Assembly (NCBI GenBank): GCA_942492795.1
Contig: OW818639.1
Location: 992,001 to 1,056,000 of the forward strand
DNA from: RGIG3178 sp942492795
Lineage (GTDB): Bacteria > Bacillota > Clostridia > Christensenellales > QAND01
Direction: 5' to 3'
Length of the DNA stretch: 64,000 bases
This document shows positions 32,221 to 41,668 of this stretch, in pieces. Under the pieces are notes generated by a model, which was given only the letters and a program-made list of their open reading frames with translations, was not told the origin of the DNA and did not search any database. The position numbers and the translations under genes were made by a program. Each line of letters starts with the position of its first letter. Position 1 is the first letter of the stretch.

Positions 32221-33984
32221 GTGTTTGCTGTACGCCAAAACAGGGAGGAGCACTTTCCCTTGCCGTTTCGTGCCGAAATTGCCGACGCCGTAGCCCGTAC
32301 ATTGGGCGTAGACGCGCAACAGATAGAAATTATAATGGAAACCCCGCCGCAGATGGAGTGGGGCGATTACGCGTTGCCGTGTTTTTCGTTTGCCAAGAGC
32401 CTTCGCAAGAATCCCGCGATCATCGCGGAACAGATCGTTCAGTCATCGCTGCCGGATTGCGTCGTTGAAGCCGTGGCCAAGGGCGGCTACGCGAACTTCT
32501 ATATCGATCGCGCGCGGTTCGCAAAGCATATCCTTGAAACCGTCGATGAAAAAGGGACGAACTTCGGCGCGAAAGACATCGGCCGCAACCGCGCCGTGTG
32601 CGTGGATTATAGTTCCATCAACATCGCAAAGCCCTTTCATATCGGGCATTTGAGCAGCACTGCCATCGGCCACGCGCTGTACAACCTGTATAACTTCATG
32701 GGGTACAGGTCTGTCGGCATCAACCATCTGGGCGATTGGGGCACGCAGTTCGGCAAGCTTTTGGCGGCGTACGAGCTGTGGGGTTGCGATGTGGATATCG
32801 ACAACGGCGGCGTCGACGCGATGCTGAAACTCTATGTGAAATTCCACGAAGAAGCGGAGAAGGACCCCGCGCTGGACGAACTGGCGCGCAGATGGTTCAA
32901 GCGCATCGAGGACGGGGACATAACGGCGCTTGATCTGTTCACGCGTTTCAAGGAAGCAACCCTCAAAGAGGTCATGCGGATATATGACCTTTTGGGTATA
33001 AAATTTGACAGCTACGCGGGCGAGAGTTTCTACAACGACAAGATGCAGCCCATCGTGGACGAATTGCGGCAAAAGGAACTTCTTTTGGAATCCGACGGCG
33101 CTTTGATCGTCGATCTTTCCGATACGGATATGCCGCCGTGCCTCATATTGCGCTCCGACGGCGCGACACTGTACGCCACGCGTGACATTGCGGCGGCGTT
33201 CTACCGCAAGAATACCTACGATTTCGCCAAGTGCCTGTACGTCGTGGCATACCAGCAAAACCTGCATTTCCGCCAATGGTTCAAGGTTGTGGAAAAGATG
33301 GGGTACGACTGGGCGAAGGATCTGGAGCATGTCGCATTCGGCATGGTATCGCTTGCGGACGGCGGAACGCTTTCCACGCGCCGCGGCAACGTTTTGAAGC
33401 TGGAGGATGTCATAGATCAGGCGATCGCGCAGGCAAATGAGATTATGCAGGAAAAATCCCCCGATCTTGCGGACAAGGAAGAGGTCGCAAAACAGGTCGG
33501 CATCGGTGCGGTGGTGTTCGGGGTACTCTACAACGCGCGCATCAAGGACATCTCGTTTTCGTTCGAACGCGCTTTGTCCTTTGACGGCGAGACCGCGCCC
33601 TATCTGCAATATACCCACGCGCGCTGCAAGAGCGTTTTACGAAAAGCCGCGGAATCCGACGACCCGGTTGTGTACAAACTAGAAGAGGGCTGCAACGAAA
33701 TCGATTATGCGCAGATGTGCGAGCCGTTTGCCTATACCGTGCTGCGTGCGCTCTCCAATTACCCCGATGCGCTGATCAATGCGATGGACAAGAACGAACC
33801 GTATCTGATCGCGCGCAGCCTCATCGATATCGCGCAGGCGTATAACCGCTTCTATTACGAAGTGCGTATATTGGACGGCGACAAGCCGGGTATTGCCGCG
33901 AGATTGAGCTTGACCGATGCCGTGGCAACGGTGATCCAAAGCGGGCTGAACCTTTTGGGCATTGCGGCGCCGCAGAGAATGTGA
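32221..33984 (+). CDS. argS: arginyl-tRNA synthetase
   Basis: 587 residues. N-terminal Add1 domain (TPPQMEWGDYALPCFSFAK), HIGH motif PFHIGHLSSTAIG near residue 140, catalytic core with NHLGDWGTQFGKL, KMSK-equivalent LSTRRGNVLKLEDV near 382, and the C-terminal anticodon-binding helical domain. It charges tRNA-Arg with arginine in the cytoplasm; a tRNA-Arg gene lies just upstream in the opposite direction. The GTG start at 32221 fits the family N-terminus and follows AAGGAG; the frame continues upstream to 32116 without support. Confidence 0.95.
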   Translation: MFAVRQNREEHFPLPFRAEIADAVARTLGVDAQQIEIIMETPPQMEWGDYALPCFSFAKSLRKNPAIIAEQIVQSSLPDCVVEAVAKGGYANFYIDRARFAKHILETVDEKGTNFGAKDIGRNRAVCVDYSSINIAKPFHIGHLSSTAIGHALYNLYNFMGYRSVGINHLGDWGTQFGKLLAAYELWGCDVDIDNGGVDAMLKLYVKFHEEAEKDPALDELARRWFKRIEDGDITALDLFTRFKEATLKEVMRIYDLLGIKFDSYAGESFYNDKMQPIVDELRQKELLLESDGALIVDLSDTDMPPCLILRSDGATLYATRDIAAAFYRKNTYDFAKCLYVVAYQQNLHFRQWFKVVEKMGYDWAKDLEHVAFGMVSLADGGTLSTRRGNVLKLEDVIDQAIAQANEIMQEKSPDLADKEEVAKQVGIGAVVFGVLYNARIKDISFSFERALSFDGETAPYLQYTHARCKSVLRKAAESDDPVVYKLEEGCNEIDYAQMCEPFAYTVLRALSNYPDALINAMDKNEPYLIARSLIDIAQAYNRFYYEVRILDGDKPGIAARLSLTDAVATVIQSGLNLLGIAAPQRM

Positions 33985-33995
33985 CAGGAGAGAGC

Positions 33996-34487
33996 ATGAC
34001 CAACAAACGTTATTACGCCTATAAAAAAATGCTGCCACAGCTTTGGCAGGCGGCGTTTTACCTGTTGGCAACGCTTGGCGCGTGCCTTTTGGTTTTGGGC
34101 AGCTCCAACTGGCTGGATAAGGGATTGGTCGTTTTGTTGATCCTGTGCACGGCAATATTCGTATATGTTCAGGCGCGCCACTTTTTGCTGACGTATTATA
34201 CCGTGGACGATAACAGCGTGCTGTTCGTGGAAAACGGCGAAGGAACGCGGCGGGATTTTGCGGATCTGGAAGACGTGCAATACGACAGGGCGCATATGGG
34301 CATTCAACTGGTCTTTATCAGCGGCTATACGGAAACGCACAAGGAATACAATGATCTGACGCCGTTGATCAACGCGCTGGACGCATACGGCGTGCGCATT
34401 GAATACAAGAAAATGGGCAAGGACCCGGCACGCGAAATGGGCGGGCCGACCATCGAACGCAAGCCCGGCGAACACATAGACGACTGA
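33996..34487 (+). CDS. hypothetical two-helix membrane protein
   Basis: 163 residues. Two adjacent hydrophobic helices (about residues 15-55) are followed by a soluble PH-like beta domain (YYTVDDNSVLFVENGEG..., GIQLVFISGYTE) and a charged tail. No family recognised. ATG 33996 with AGGAGA is chosen over the GTG at 33981. It lies 12 bases after argS and 39 before serS, so probably in their operon. Confidence 0.6.
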   Translation: MTNKRYYAYKKMLPQLWQAAFYLLATLGACLLVLGSSNWLDKGLVVLLILCTAIFVYVQARHFLLTYYTVDDNSVLFVENGEGTRRDFADLEDVQYDRAHMGIQLVFISGYTETHKEYNDLTPLINALDAYGVRIEYKKMGKDPAREMGGPTIERKPGEHIDD

Positions 34488-34526
34488 AATCAACGGATAG
34501 GATAAAAGGGACGAGGGAGACACAAG

Positions 34527-35948
34527 ATGCTGGACGCAAGACGGATTCGGGAAAACCCGCAGGAATTAACAGAAGCTTTGCAGCACCGCAATGCCAATAC
34601 CGGCGTTGTGGATACGCTGATGGCGCTGGACGAACAGCGCCGCGCGCTGATCCAAAAGAGCGAGAACAAACAGGCGACGCGCAACCGCCTGTCCGGGTTT
34701 ATGCCCATATTTAATCAGCTTATCAAAGCGGCAATCATTGAGGCGGATGCCATCCACGCACAGAAGATACAGCCTTTCTGCGACGGGTATGCCGTGGAAA
34801 CGGACGAATACGCGGCCAGGCTGTTGTTGGAGCAGGCTTATCGGGTTAAAAAAGACGGGGATCTCGATGACGCGGCGCAACAGATGATACGCGAAGAGTT
34901 CATGGTGCTTATCAAAAAGGGCGATGCCGTGGAGGAAAAAGCGGCGCTGGAGGAGATAGACGCGCAATACCAGGAGATTCTGCTCTCCATCCCCAACATC
35001 CCGCACAACAGCGTTCCGGTTGGCAAAGACGACAGCGAAAACGTCGTGAAGCGCGTTGTGGGAACACCGCGCGCGTTCGCGTTTGCCCCGCAGGCGCATT
35101 GGGACCTCGGGCTGAAACTGGGGATATTCGATTGGGACGCCGCCGCGAAGGTGACGGGTTCGCGCTTTACGTTTTACCGCGGCCTGGGCGCGCGGCTCGA
35201 GCGTTCGATCTATATGTTCATGCTGGACACGCATACGGAGCAGAGCGGCTATACCGAGATTTTCCCGCCGTATATGGTGCACAGGCGCTCGATGGTGGGC
35301 ACAGGCCAGCTGCCGAAGTTTGAAGAGGACGCGTTCAAGGTGGCGGGCACCGATTATTTTCTGATTCCGACGGCGGAAGTGCCGGTTACCAACATGCACA
35401 GGGACGAGATCTTGGACAAAGAAAAACTGCCGATCCGCTATTGCGCCTATTCCGCGTGTTTTCGGGCGGAAGCGGGCAGTGCGGGCCGGGATACGCGCGG
35501 CATCATCCGGCAGCATCAGTTCAACAAGGTGGAACTCGTGCATTTCGCCGATCCCGACAACAGCTATGAGCAGTTGGAGGTATTGACGCAAAACGCGGAG
35601 AAGATATTGCAGCTTCTGGAACTTCCGTACCGTGTCGTGGCGCTGTCCACAGGCGATATGGGATTCGCAAGCGCAAAGACGTACGATATCGAAGTTTGGA
35701 TGCCAAGCTACAACCGCTATGTGGAGATATCCAGCTGCAGCAACTTTGAGGATTTTCAATCCAGGCGCGCAAACATCCGCTGCAGAAGCGGGAAAGACAA
35801 ACCGCAGTTCGTGCACACGCTCAACGGCTCGGGACTTGCCGTCGGGCGCACGCTTGCCGCCATTTTGGAAAACTGCCAGAACGAGGATGGCACCATAACC
35901 ATACCGAATGCCCTGCAAAAGTATATGGGCAGAGATCGCATCGATTGA
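34527..35948 (+). CDS. serS: seryl-tRNA synthetase with enlarged tRNA-binding arm
   Basis: 473 residues against the usual 420-430. The class II core is complete: motif 2 region YCAYSACFRAEAGSAGRDTRGIIRQHQF, TGDMGFASAKTYDIEVWMP, and motif 3 NGSGLAVGRTLAAILENCQ. The extra length is in the N-terminal coiled-coil arm: between RNRLS (about residue 56) and LLSIPNIPH (about 153) there are roughly 47 more residues than in Bacillus SerRS, with a Tyr/Phe-rich, helix-forming sequence. This arm grips the long variable arm of tRNA-Ser and tRNA-Sec. Confidence 0.93.
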   Translation: MLDARRIRENPQELTEALQHRNANTGVVDTLMALDEQRRALIQKSENKQATRNRLSGFMPIFNQLIKAAIIEADAIHAQKIQPFCDGYAVETDEYAARLLLEQAYRVKKDGDLDDAAQQMIREEFMVLIKKGDAVEEKAALEEIDAQYQEILLSIPNIPHNSVPVGKDDSENVVKRVVGTPRAFAFAPQAHWDLGLKLGIFDWDAAAKVTGSRFTFYRGLGARLERSIYMFMLDTHTEQSGYTEIFPPYMVHRRSMVGTGQLPKFEEDAFKVAGTDYFLIPTAEVPVTNMHRDEILDKEKLPIRYCAYSACFRAEAGSAGRDTRGIIRQHQFNKVELVHFADPDNSYEQLEVLTQNAEKILQLLELPYRVVALSTGDMGFASAKTYDIEVWMPSYNRYVEISSCSNFEDFQSRRANIRCRSGKDKPQFVHTLNGSGLAVGRTLAAILENCQNEDGTITIPNALQKYMGRDRID

Positions 35949-35958
35949 GGAGGGCAAC

Positions 35959-36411
35959 ATGAAAGTCGTTTTACAACAGGACGTTCGTGGAACCGGCAAA
36001 AAAGGACAGCTTGTGGAAGTGTCCGACGGGTTTGCGCGCAATTATTTGCTGCCGAAAAAGCTGGGCGTTGAGGCGACGGCACAGAACATCAACGCCGCGC
36101 AGAAAAAGCGCGATGCGGAACTGCACCATGACGAGATGCTCAAGGATCAGGCAAAGAAGATTGCCGCCGAGCTTAACGGTCAGGTGTTTGTGCTGCATGC
36201 CAAGGTCGGCGAGGGCGGAAGGCTGTTCGGCGCCATCACGAGCCGTGAAATCTGCGAAGCCGTCAACGCCAAATATCCGACGATCGAGCTTGACAAGAAG
36301 CGCATTCAGCTTGAAGAGAACATCAAGCGTATCGGGACATATGAAATCGAAATTAAGCCGTATGCCAACGTAGCGTGCAAAATCGTCGTACAGGTCGCGG
36401 CGCAGGAATAA
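35959..36411 (+). CDS. rplI: 50S ribosomal protein L9
   Basis: 150 residues. The N-terminal RNA-binding domain begins MKVVLQQDVRGTGKKGQLVE and contains FARNYLLPKKLG; then comes the long central helix (AAQKKRDAELHHDEML...) and the C-terminal domain with GRLFGAIT. Full length. GGAGGGC precedes ATG 35959. It sits upstream of dnaB, the usual arrangement in Firmicutes. Confidence 0.95.
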   Translation: MKVVLQQDVRGTGKKGQLVEVSDGFARNYLLPKKLGVEATAQNINAAQKKRDAELHHDEMLKDQAKKIAAELNGQVFVLHAKVGEGGRLFGAITSREICEAVNAKYPTIELDKKRIQLEENIKRIGTYEIEIKPYANVACKIVVQVAAQE

Positions 36412-36465
36412 CCGGGGGTTACGCAGGGGGATGGGTTCCCCCTTGAAATAAAGGGGGGTCAGTGC

Positions 36466-37833
36466 ATGGAATCGCAACAACGGCGCGTGCCGCCGCATAG
36501 CGTGGAAGCGGAACAATCGGTACTGGGCAGCATGCTGCTCGACCCCAACGCGGTCATCGCCGCCATCGAAACGCTCAAAGCGGCCGATTTTTACATCAAC
36601 AGCAACCGCATTGTGTTTGAGGCGATGCAATTGCTCTACAATGCGGGTTCTCCCGTGGATCTTGTGACGGTGATGGACAGGCTGAGCCAGCTTGGAACCT
36701 TGGAAAAGGCGGGCGGCATCGAATATCTTTCCACGCTGTCCCGTTTTGTGCCAACCACCGCAAACGTGGCGCAATATATCCATATCGTGGAGGACAGAAG
36801 CCTGCTGCGCGGCGTCATCCATGCCGGAAGCGACATGGTGGCGGAGGGTTTTGAAGCGTCACGGGAAGCCGAAGCGGTGCTCTCCGACGCGCACGACGCG
36901 GTATACGCGTTGACGGTGCGCAAACGATCCGACTCGCTGCGCCCGATTTCCGAGGCGCTGATCGGCGCGTACAACCGCACAAGCGAAGCGCTGAAGAAAT
37001 CAGGCGGCATCATCGGCACCCCGTCGGGATATCCCGACCTTGATAAGCTCACAGGCGGCTTTGAAGCTGGCCAGCTCATCGTGCTGGCAGCCCGCCCGGG
37101 CCGGGGCAAAACCAGTTTTGCGCTGAACATTTCGCACAATGTGGCGGTCAAAAGCGAGATGCCCGTCGCGTATTTCAGCCTTGAAATGTCGGCGGAGGAT
37201 CTTGCGCTGCGCATGATGTGCTCCGACGCCGAAGTGAACCTTGGCGACGCGCGCACAGGGCGCATCAACGATGCGGACTTTGCCAAACTTTTGAATCCGA
37301 TGCGCTCGCTCTCCAACGCGCCCCTGTACGTCGACGCATCCGGCAGCGTGTCGGTGCAGGATATCCGCGCACGTTGCATGCGGCTTTCCGCGCGGCAAAA
37401 GCTGGGGCTTGTGGTGGTGGATTATCTGCAACTGATGCAGACAACCGGCAGGCGCTCCGAAAGCCGTACACAGGAAGTGTCCGAACTGACGCGTAATTTA
37501 AAACTTCTGGCGCGCGACGTCGGCGCGCCTATCATGATTTTGAGCCAGCTCAACCGTGACATCGAACGCCGCCGCGGACGGGACCGCCGCCCGATGCTGG
37601 CGGACTTGCGCGAATCGGGTTCCATCGAGCAGGACGCGGATATCGTCATGTTTTTGGCGAACCAGAGCGATCTTGAAGATCACGATGAAGACGAGGACGA
37701 GAACATGGAAAGCGGTCGCACCGTCAACGAAGCGCTTGCCATCGTCGCGAAAAACAGAAACGGCCCCATCGACGATGTGAAGCTGCTGTGGCTCGGAGAG
37801 TATACGAAGTTTGTTTCGCTTTCATCAAGATAG
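36466..37833 (+). CDS. dnaB: replicative DNA helicase DnaB
   Basis: 455 residues. N-terminal primase-interacting domain (VPPHSVEAEQSVLGSMLLD), linker, and RecA-like motor: Walker A AARPGRGKTSFALN near residue 205, YFSLEMSAEDLALRM, Walker B LGLVVVDYLQLM, DnaB-specific LSQLNRDIERR and the DLRESGSIEQDADIV segment. It unwinds DNA ahead of the replisome as a hexamer. An acidic insert (HDEDEDEN) lies near the C-terminus. Follows rplI after a gap rich in G and C runs. Confidence 0.96.
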   Translation: MESQQRRVPPHSVEAEQSVLGSMLLDPNAVIAAIETLKAADFYINSNRIVFEAMQLLYNAGSPVDLVTVMDRLSQLGTLEKAGGIEYLSTLSRFVPTTANVAQYIHIVEDRSLLRGVIHAGSDMVAEGFEASREAEAVLSDAHDAVYALTVRKRSDSLRPISEALIGAYNRTSEALKKSGGIIGTPSGYPDLDKLTGGFEAGQLIVLAARPGRGKTSFALNISHNVAVKSEMPVAYFSLEMSAEDLALRMMCSDAEVNLGDARTGRINDADFAKLLNPMRSLSNAPLYVDASGSVSVQDIRARCMRLSARQKLGLVVVDYLQLMQTTGRRSESRTQEVSELTRNLKLLARDVGAPIMILSQLNRDIERRRGRDRRPMLADLRESGSIEQDADIVMFLANQSDLEDHDEDEDENMESGRTVNEALAIVAKNRNGPIDDVKLLWLGEYTKFVSLSSR

Positions 37834-37916
37834 TTTTTTTCGTTGTATTTTTCGACCGTTTCGGATACAATGAACACAGCGGCTTATACGCATGCAAAGG
37901 AAATGAGGTGCTGGTC

Positions 37917-38207
37917 ATGGATATGGATCAGGAAGTTGATATCGTCGTTTTCGAAGACGAGCAAGGCAACGAAGTGGAATTTGAAATTCAGTTCACCTTC
38001 GAGCATAAGGGAGAAACCTACGCCGTGCTGACAGAAGCCTGCGAAGAGGAACCGGTTGATGAAGAAGCACCGGATATGTTCATTCTTCGCGTGGTGACAA
38101 ACGGTGACGAGGAGGAATTCGTTGCTGTCGAAGAAGATATGATGGACGAATTGATTGGCGTCGTCGAGGAGATTTTCGAAGAGGAAATGGAAGACGAAGA
38201 GGAATAA
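37917..38207 (+). CDS. DUF1292 acidic protein
   Basis: 96 residues, strongly acidic, with EVDIVVFEDEQGNEVEFEI followed by HKGETYAVLT and a run of Glu/Asp to the end. This is the DUF1292 (YrzB-like) pattern common in Firmicutes; function unknown. ATG 37917 follows GAGGTG. A strong terminator ends the transcript. Confidence 0.85.
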   Translation: MDMDQEVDIVVFEDEQGNEVEFEIQFTFEHKGETYAVLTEACEEEPVDEEAPDMFILRVVTNGDEEEFVAVEEDMMDELIGVVEEIFEEEMEDEEE

Positions 38208-38219
38208 ACAGTAAATAAA

Positions 38220-38248
38220 AGGAACGCAGCGATGCGTTCCTTTTTTTT
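38220..38248 (+). terminator. terminator of the serS-dnaB-DUF1292 group
   Basis: AGGAACGCA, loop GCGA, TGCGTTCC and a run of eight T. Confidence 0.92.
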
Positions 38249-38291
38249 GTACAACGGTAAGTTGCCGCATATTTTTGGGCGGATTATTTGG

Positions 38292-39275
38292 TTATTGCGC
38301 AGACAACATATCGGAAAAGCGCTGCATCAATGCCAGGTCCGCATCCTTGATGACAATGTCGGCGGCTTGTGCGGTATTTAGAAGCGATTCGACGCGCCGC
38401 ACGCCGATCAACAGGTTTATGCAATCCGATTGCGCGATCGTCCAGGCTTGTATGAGGTTGGCGAACGAGCAGCGGTACTTTTCGCACAACGGTTCCAATC
38501 CCGCATACAGCTCTTGCATACATGGCTTCATCCCGTCGGTAAACCATTTGTTGCGGGCACGGAAATCCCCTTGCGGGAAGGTGCGTCCAAGATGCTGTTT
38601 GCCTGCCAGTGCACCCGCTTCCAGCGACGAATAGACCTGAAACGTTGTGCCTAGTTTTTCACAGGTCGGGATATAAACCTCTTTTGCTCCGGGCGTCAGC
38701 AAACTGAACTTCTCCTGCACCAGCGCCACCGGACCGATCTGATGGTAGCATTCCAAAATTTGCGGTGATGCGTTGGAAATGCCGATCGCGCGAATCTTTC
38801 CTTCTTCGGTTAATTTCATAAGCGCGCCCATCGTCTCGTCCAGCGGTGTGACGTTGGATTGGCGATGTGTGATGTACAGGTCGACATAATCGGTCTGAAG
38901 CCTTCGTAAACTTTGCTCCAGGTCCGTACGTATCGCATCTGCAGTCAGGTTTCTGTATACATTTTTGCCGTCGCGCGTGTATTCAAATTGACCTTCGTCG
39001 CTGTGCCAGTTCAGACCGCATTTGGTTTGGATGACAAATTGATCGCGGCGGCCCAAAAGTGCATTGCCCAGAATGGTTTCGCTTACGCCCAACCCGTAGA
39101 CGGGTGCCGTATCCACCAAATTGATGCCGACGTCCTGCGCTGCACACAGAAGATCGGCCATCGTGTGTTCGTCCGCCTGCGTATCCGTCCAGGTGGTTCC
39201 GCCGCCCATCCCGAACGTTCCGATGGAGATAAGCGATATACGGATGTCCGTCATGCCAAGTTGCCGGTATTGCAT
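38292..39275 (-). CDS. aldo/keto reductase
   Basis: 327 residues, full family length. MQYRQLGMTDIRISLISIGTFGMGG at the N-terminus, catalytic Asp and Tyr in NLVDTAPVYGLGVSE, Lys in VIQTKCGL and His in YVDLYITHRQ, then GKIRAIGISNA and a C-terminal cofactor-binding segment LLIGVRRVESLLNT. It reduces aldehydes or sugars with NAD(P)H; substrate not determinable. ATG 39275 has a GGAGGA-type site upstream. Confidence 0.9.
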   Translation of the reverse strand: MQYRQLGMTDIRISLISIGTFGMGGGTTWTDTQADEHTMADLLCAAQDVGINLVDTAPVYGLGVSETILGNALLGRRDQFVIQTKCGLNWHSDEGQFEYTRDGKNVYRNLTADAIRTDLEQSLRRLQTDYVDLYITHRQSNVTPLDETMGALMKLTEEGKIRAIGISNASPQILECYHQIGPVALVQEKFSLLTPGAKEVYIPTCEKLGTTFQVYSSLEAGALAGKQHLGRTFPQGDFRARNKWFTDGMKPCMQELYAGLEPLCEKYRCSFANLIQAWTIAQSDCINLLIGVRRVESLLNTAQAADIVIKDADLALMQRFSDMLSAQ

Positions 39276-39497
39276 CGTACATTCCTCCCAAGTTCAATTT
39301 GATGATTCGATTGAACGCTTTGCTGTCGGTCAATGGCGATGTCCCGTTTGCAGACAATTCTTATCCAAATTATATAGGTTGTCGTGCGTTGCGTCAAAAG
39401 ATAAGAGTAGGGCGTTACTTTAAACAGGGTTCTAGCAAAAATGGATAATTTCGGCTATACTGAAACCATCCAATCAAACTACAAGGGGGAATGGACG

Positions 39498-40427
39498 TTG
39501 GCTCTTGTTACAAGCAGGGACATGCTGAAAAAGGCCTACGACGGCGGATATGCCGTAGGCGCTTTCAACGTGAACAACATGGAGATCGTGCAGGGCATCA
39601 CCACCGCCGCAAAGAAGCTGAACTCTCCGCTGATTCTGCAGGTATCCGCAGGTGCGCGCAAATACGCGAAACACGCATACCTGATGCATCTTGTGCAAGC
39701 TGCCGTGGAGGATACGGGGCTTGACATCTGCCTGCACCTGGATCACGGCGACACCTTTGAATTGTGCAAATCATGTGTTGACGGCGGGTTTACCTCGGTT
39801 ATGGTCGATGGGTCGCACCTGAGTTTTGATGAAAACGTTAAGCTGACAAAACAGGTGGTGGATTATGCCCACGACCACGGCGTGACGGTGGAAGGTGAAT
39901 TGGGAAGGCTTGCCGGTATCGAGGATGCCGTCGTGGTAGCGGAAGGCGACGCCGCGTTTACCGACCCCAACGAGGTGGAGGAATTCGTGCGCCGCACGGG
40001 CGTTGACAGTTTGGCGATCGCCATCGGAACCCAACACGGGGCGTTTAAGTTCAAGGGCGATCCGCGGCTTCGCTTTGACATCCTTGAAAAGGTGGCTCAG
40101 AAGCTGCCCGGGTTCCCGATCGTGTTGCACGGCGCTTCGTCGGTTCTGCAGGAATATGTGGAGATCATCAACAAGTACGGCGGCGATATGGCGGGCGCAC
40201 AGGGATGCCCCGAGGAGATGCTGCGTCAGGCTGCTTCGATGTCGGTTTGCAAGATCAACATCGACACCGACCTTCGTATCGCGATGACCGCGTGTATCCG
40301 CCGTCATTTCGCGGAACATCCCAAGGATTTTGACCCGAGGCAATATCTCTCCCCCGCGCGCGATGCGATCGAAGAGATCGTAGCGCATAAGATCACCCAT
40401 GTGCTAGGGTCAGACGGCAAGGCATAA
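39498..40427 (+). CDS. fba: class II fructose-bisphosphate aldolase
   Basis: 309 residues starting at TTG 39498 with GGGGGA seven bases upstream, which gives the family N-terminus MALVTSRDML. Zinc-binding His and active-site segments: YAVGAFNVNNMEI, CLHLDHGDTFELCKSC, VMVDGSHLSFDEN, GVTVEGELGRLAG, IVLHGASSV and CKINIDTDLRIA. Cleaves fructose-1,6-bisphosphate in glycolysis. Single gene. Confidence 0.95.
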   Translation: MALVTSRDMLKKAYDGGYAVGAFNVNNMEIVQGITTAAKKLNSPLILQVSAGARKYAKHAYLMHLVQAAVEDTGLDICLHLDHGDTFELCKSCVDGGFTSVMVDGSHLSFDENVKLTKQVVDYAHDHGVTVEGELGRLAGIEDAVVVAEGDAAFTDPNEVEEFVRRTGVDSLAIAIGTQHGAFKFKGDPRLRFDILEKVAQKLPGFPIVLHGASSVLQEYVEIINKYGGDMAGAQGCPEEMLRQAASMSVCKINIDTDLRIAMTACIRRHFAEHPKDFDPRQYLSPARDAIEEIVAHKITHVLGSDGKA

Positions 40428-40598
40428 AATGGTCAAGGGGGGATTGCATCCCCCTTGAGTAACCCCCTGCCTGTTCTGTCTTTTTCGTAATGCGGTTTAC
40501 GATTTGACGCGCATGTCGTCAAATCGCATCGGGACTGGTGTGTTTGCGATACGGTTCTAGCGTTTGGCTCGCAACCAAAAAATAAGCCTATTATTCGA

Positions 40599-40628
40599 CG
40601 AAAGGAATGGTTTTGACCATTCCTTTCG
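40599..40628. terminator. bidirectional terminator between fba and the exonuclease gene
   Basis: A 13-bp stem, CGAAAGGAATGGT with ACCATTCCTTTCG, around TTTG, between convergent genes. The gap 40428-40598 also holds a C/G-run hairpin just after the fba stop (TCAAGGGGGGAT / ATCCCCCTTGA) and GATTTGACG/CGTCAAATC near 40501-40526; no gene is seen. Confidence 0.7.
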
Positions 40629-40656
40629 CTTATTAGCGGCGTATGGTGAGATGCCA

Positions 40657-41412
40657 TCACAGATCCAGTATCAACTCTATCGGGCAGTGGTCGCTGCCCA
40701 TCACGTCGGCATGGATGACGCTGTCCACGATGCGCGTTTGAAGCGCCTTGGATACGATGAAATAATCGATGCGCCAGCCGGTGTTGTTCGCCCGTGCGTT
40801 GGAGAAGTATGACCACCAGGTATAGGCGTCCTTTTTGTCGGGGTACAGGGCGCGGAACGTATCGATGAACCCGCATTGCAGCAATTCCGTCATGCCCGCG
40901 CGCTCCTCGTCGGAAAAACCGGCGTGCAAGCGGTTCTGCTTCGGATGCTTGATATCAATCTCCTCGTGCGCCACATTCAAATCGCCGCAATAGACAACGG
41001 GCTTCTTCGCTTGCAGCGTGCAGAGGTGGCTTTTTAGCGCCGCTTCCCAGCGCATGCGATACGGAAGGCGCTTCAAATCATCCTGCGCGTTGGGCGCATA
41101 GGCGTTCACGAGGTAAAAATCCGGCATCTCCATCGTGATGACGCGACCTTCGTCCGAAAAAGCGCCGTCTTTAAAATCGTACGATACAAAGAGCGGTTCA
41201 TGCTTGGTGAAGATGGCCGTTCCCGCATATCCCTTTTTTTCGGCGCTGTGCAGATACTGGCGGTAACCGGACAGTTCTGTTTCGAACTGGTGCGGCTGCA
41301 GCTTCGTTTCCTGAAGCATGAAAAAATCGGCGTCGGCTGCCGCAAAGAAATCCAAGAATCCCTTCTGCATGCATGCGCGCAGTCCGTTGACATTCCAGCT
41401 GATAAATTTCAT
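40657..41412 (-). CDS. xth: exodeoxyribonuclease III
   Basis: 251 residues. Family motifs: MKFISWNVNGLRA, FFMLQETKLQ (catalytic Glu), NAYAPNAQ, VYCGDLNVAHEEIDI (Asp/Asn), RIDYFIVSK and DVMGSDHCPIEL (catalytic His). AP endonuclease and 3'-5' exonuclease of base-excision repair. Full length. Confidence 0.95.
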   Translation of the reverse strand: MKFISWNVNGLRACMQKGFLDFFAAADADFFMLQETKLQPHQFETELSGYRQYLHSAEKKGYAGTAIFTKHEPLFVSYDFKDGAFSDEGRVITMEMPDFYLVNAYAPNAQDDLKRLPYRMRWEAALKSHLCTLQAKKPVVYCGDLNVAHEEIDIKHPKQNRLHAGFSDEERAGMTELLQCGFIDTFRALYPDKKDAYTWWSYFSNARANNTGWRIDYFIVSKALQTRIVDSVIHADVMGSDHCPIELILDL

Positions 41413-41668
41413 CTGTGACCTCTTGATAATCGTTTTCTTGTGGGCTTGAACCCCATACGCAGTATATCATTGAATGCGCACCATGGACAGATCAACACAA
41501 TGGATGCCCGCTCAATTTGCCAGCCGTTGACAGAACTGATAGAATGGGCTTGGCGGAATAAAGAAAAATGCTTGGATTTTTCGTTGGTTTATGTATACCG
41601 GCTTGCATCAAAGGAATAAAGTGTAAGCGGTTTGTTCAAAATGGCAGGTCCGATGAGGAGGAGAATGG

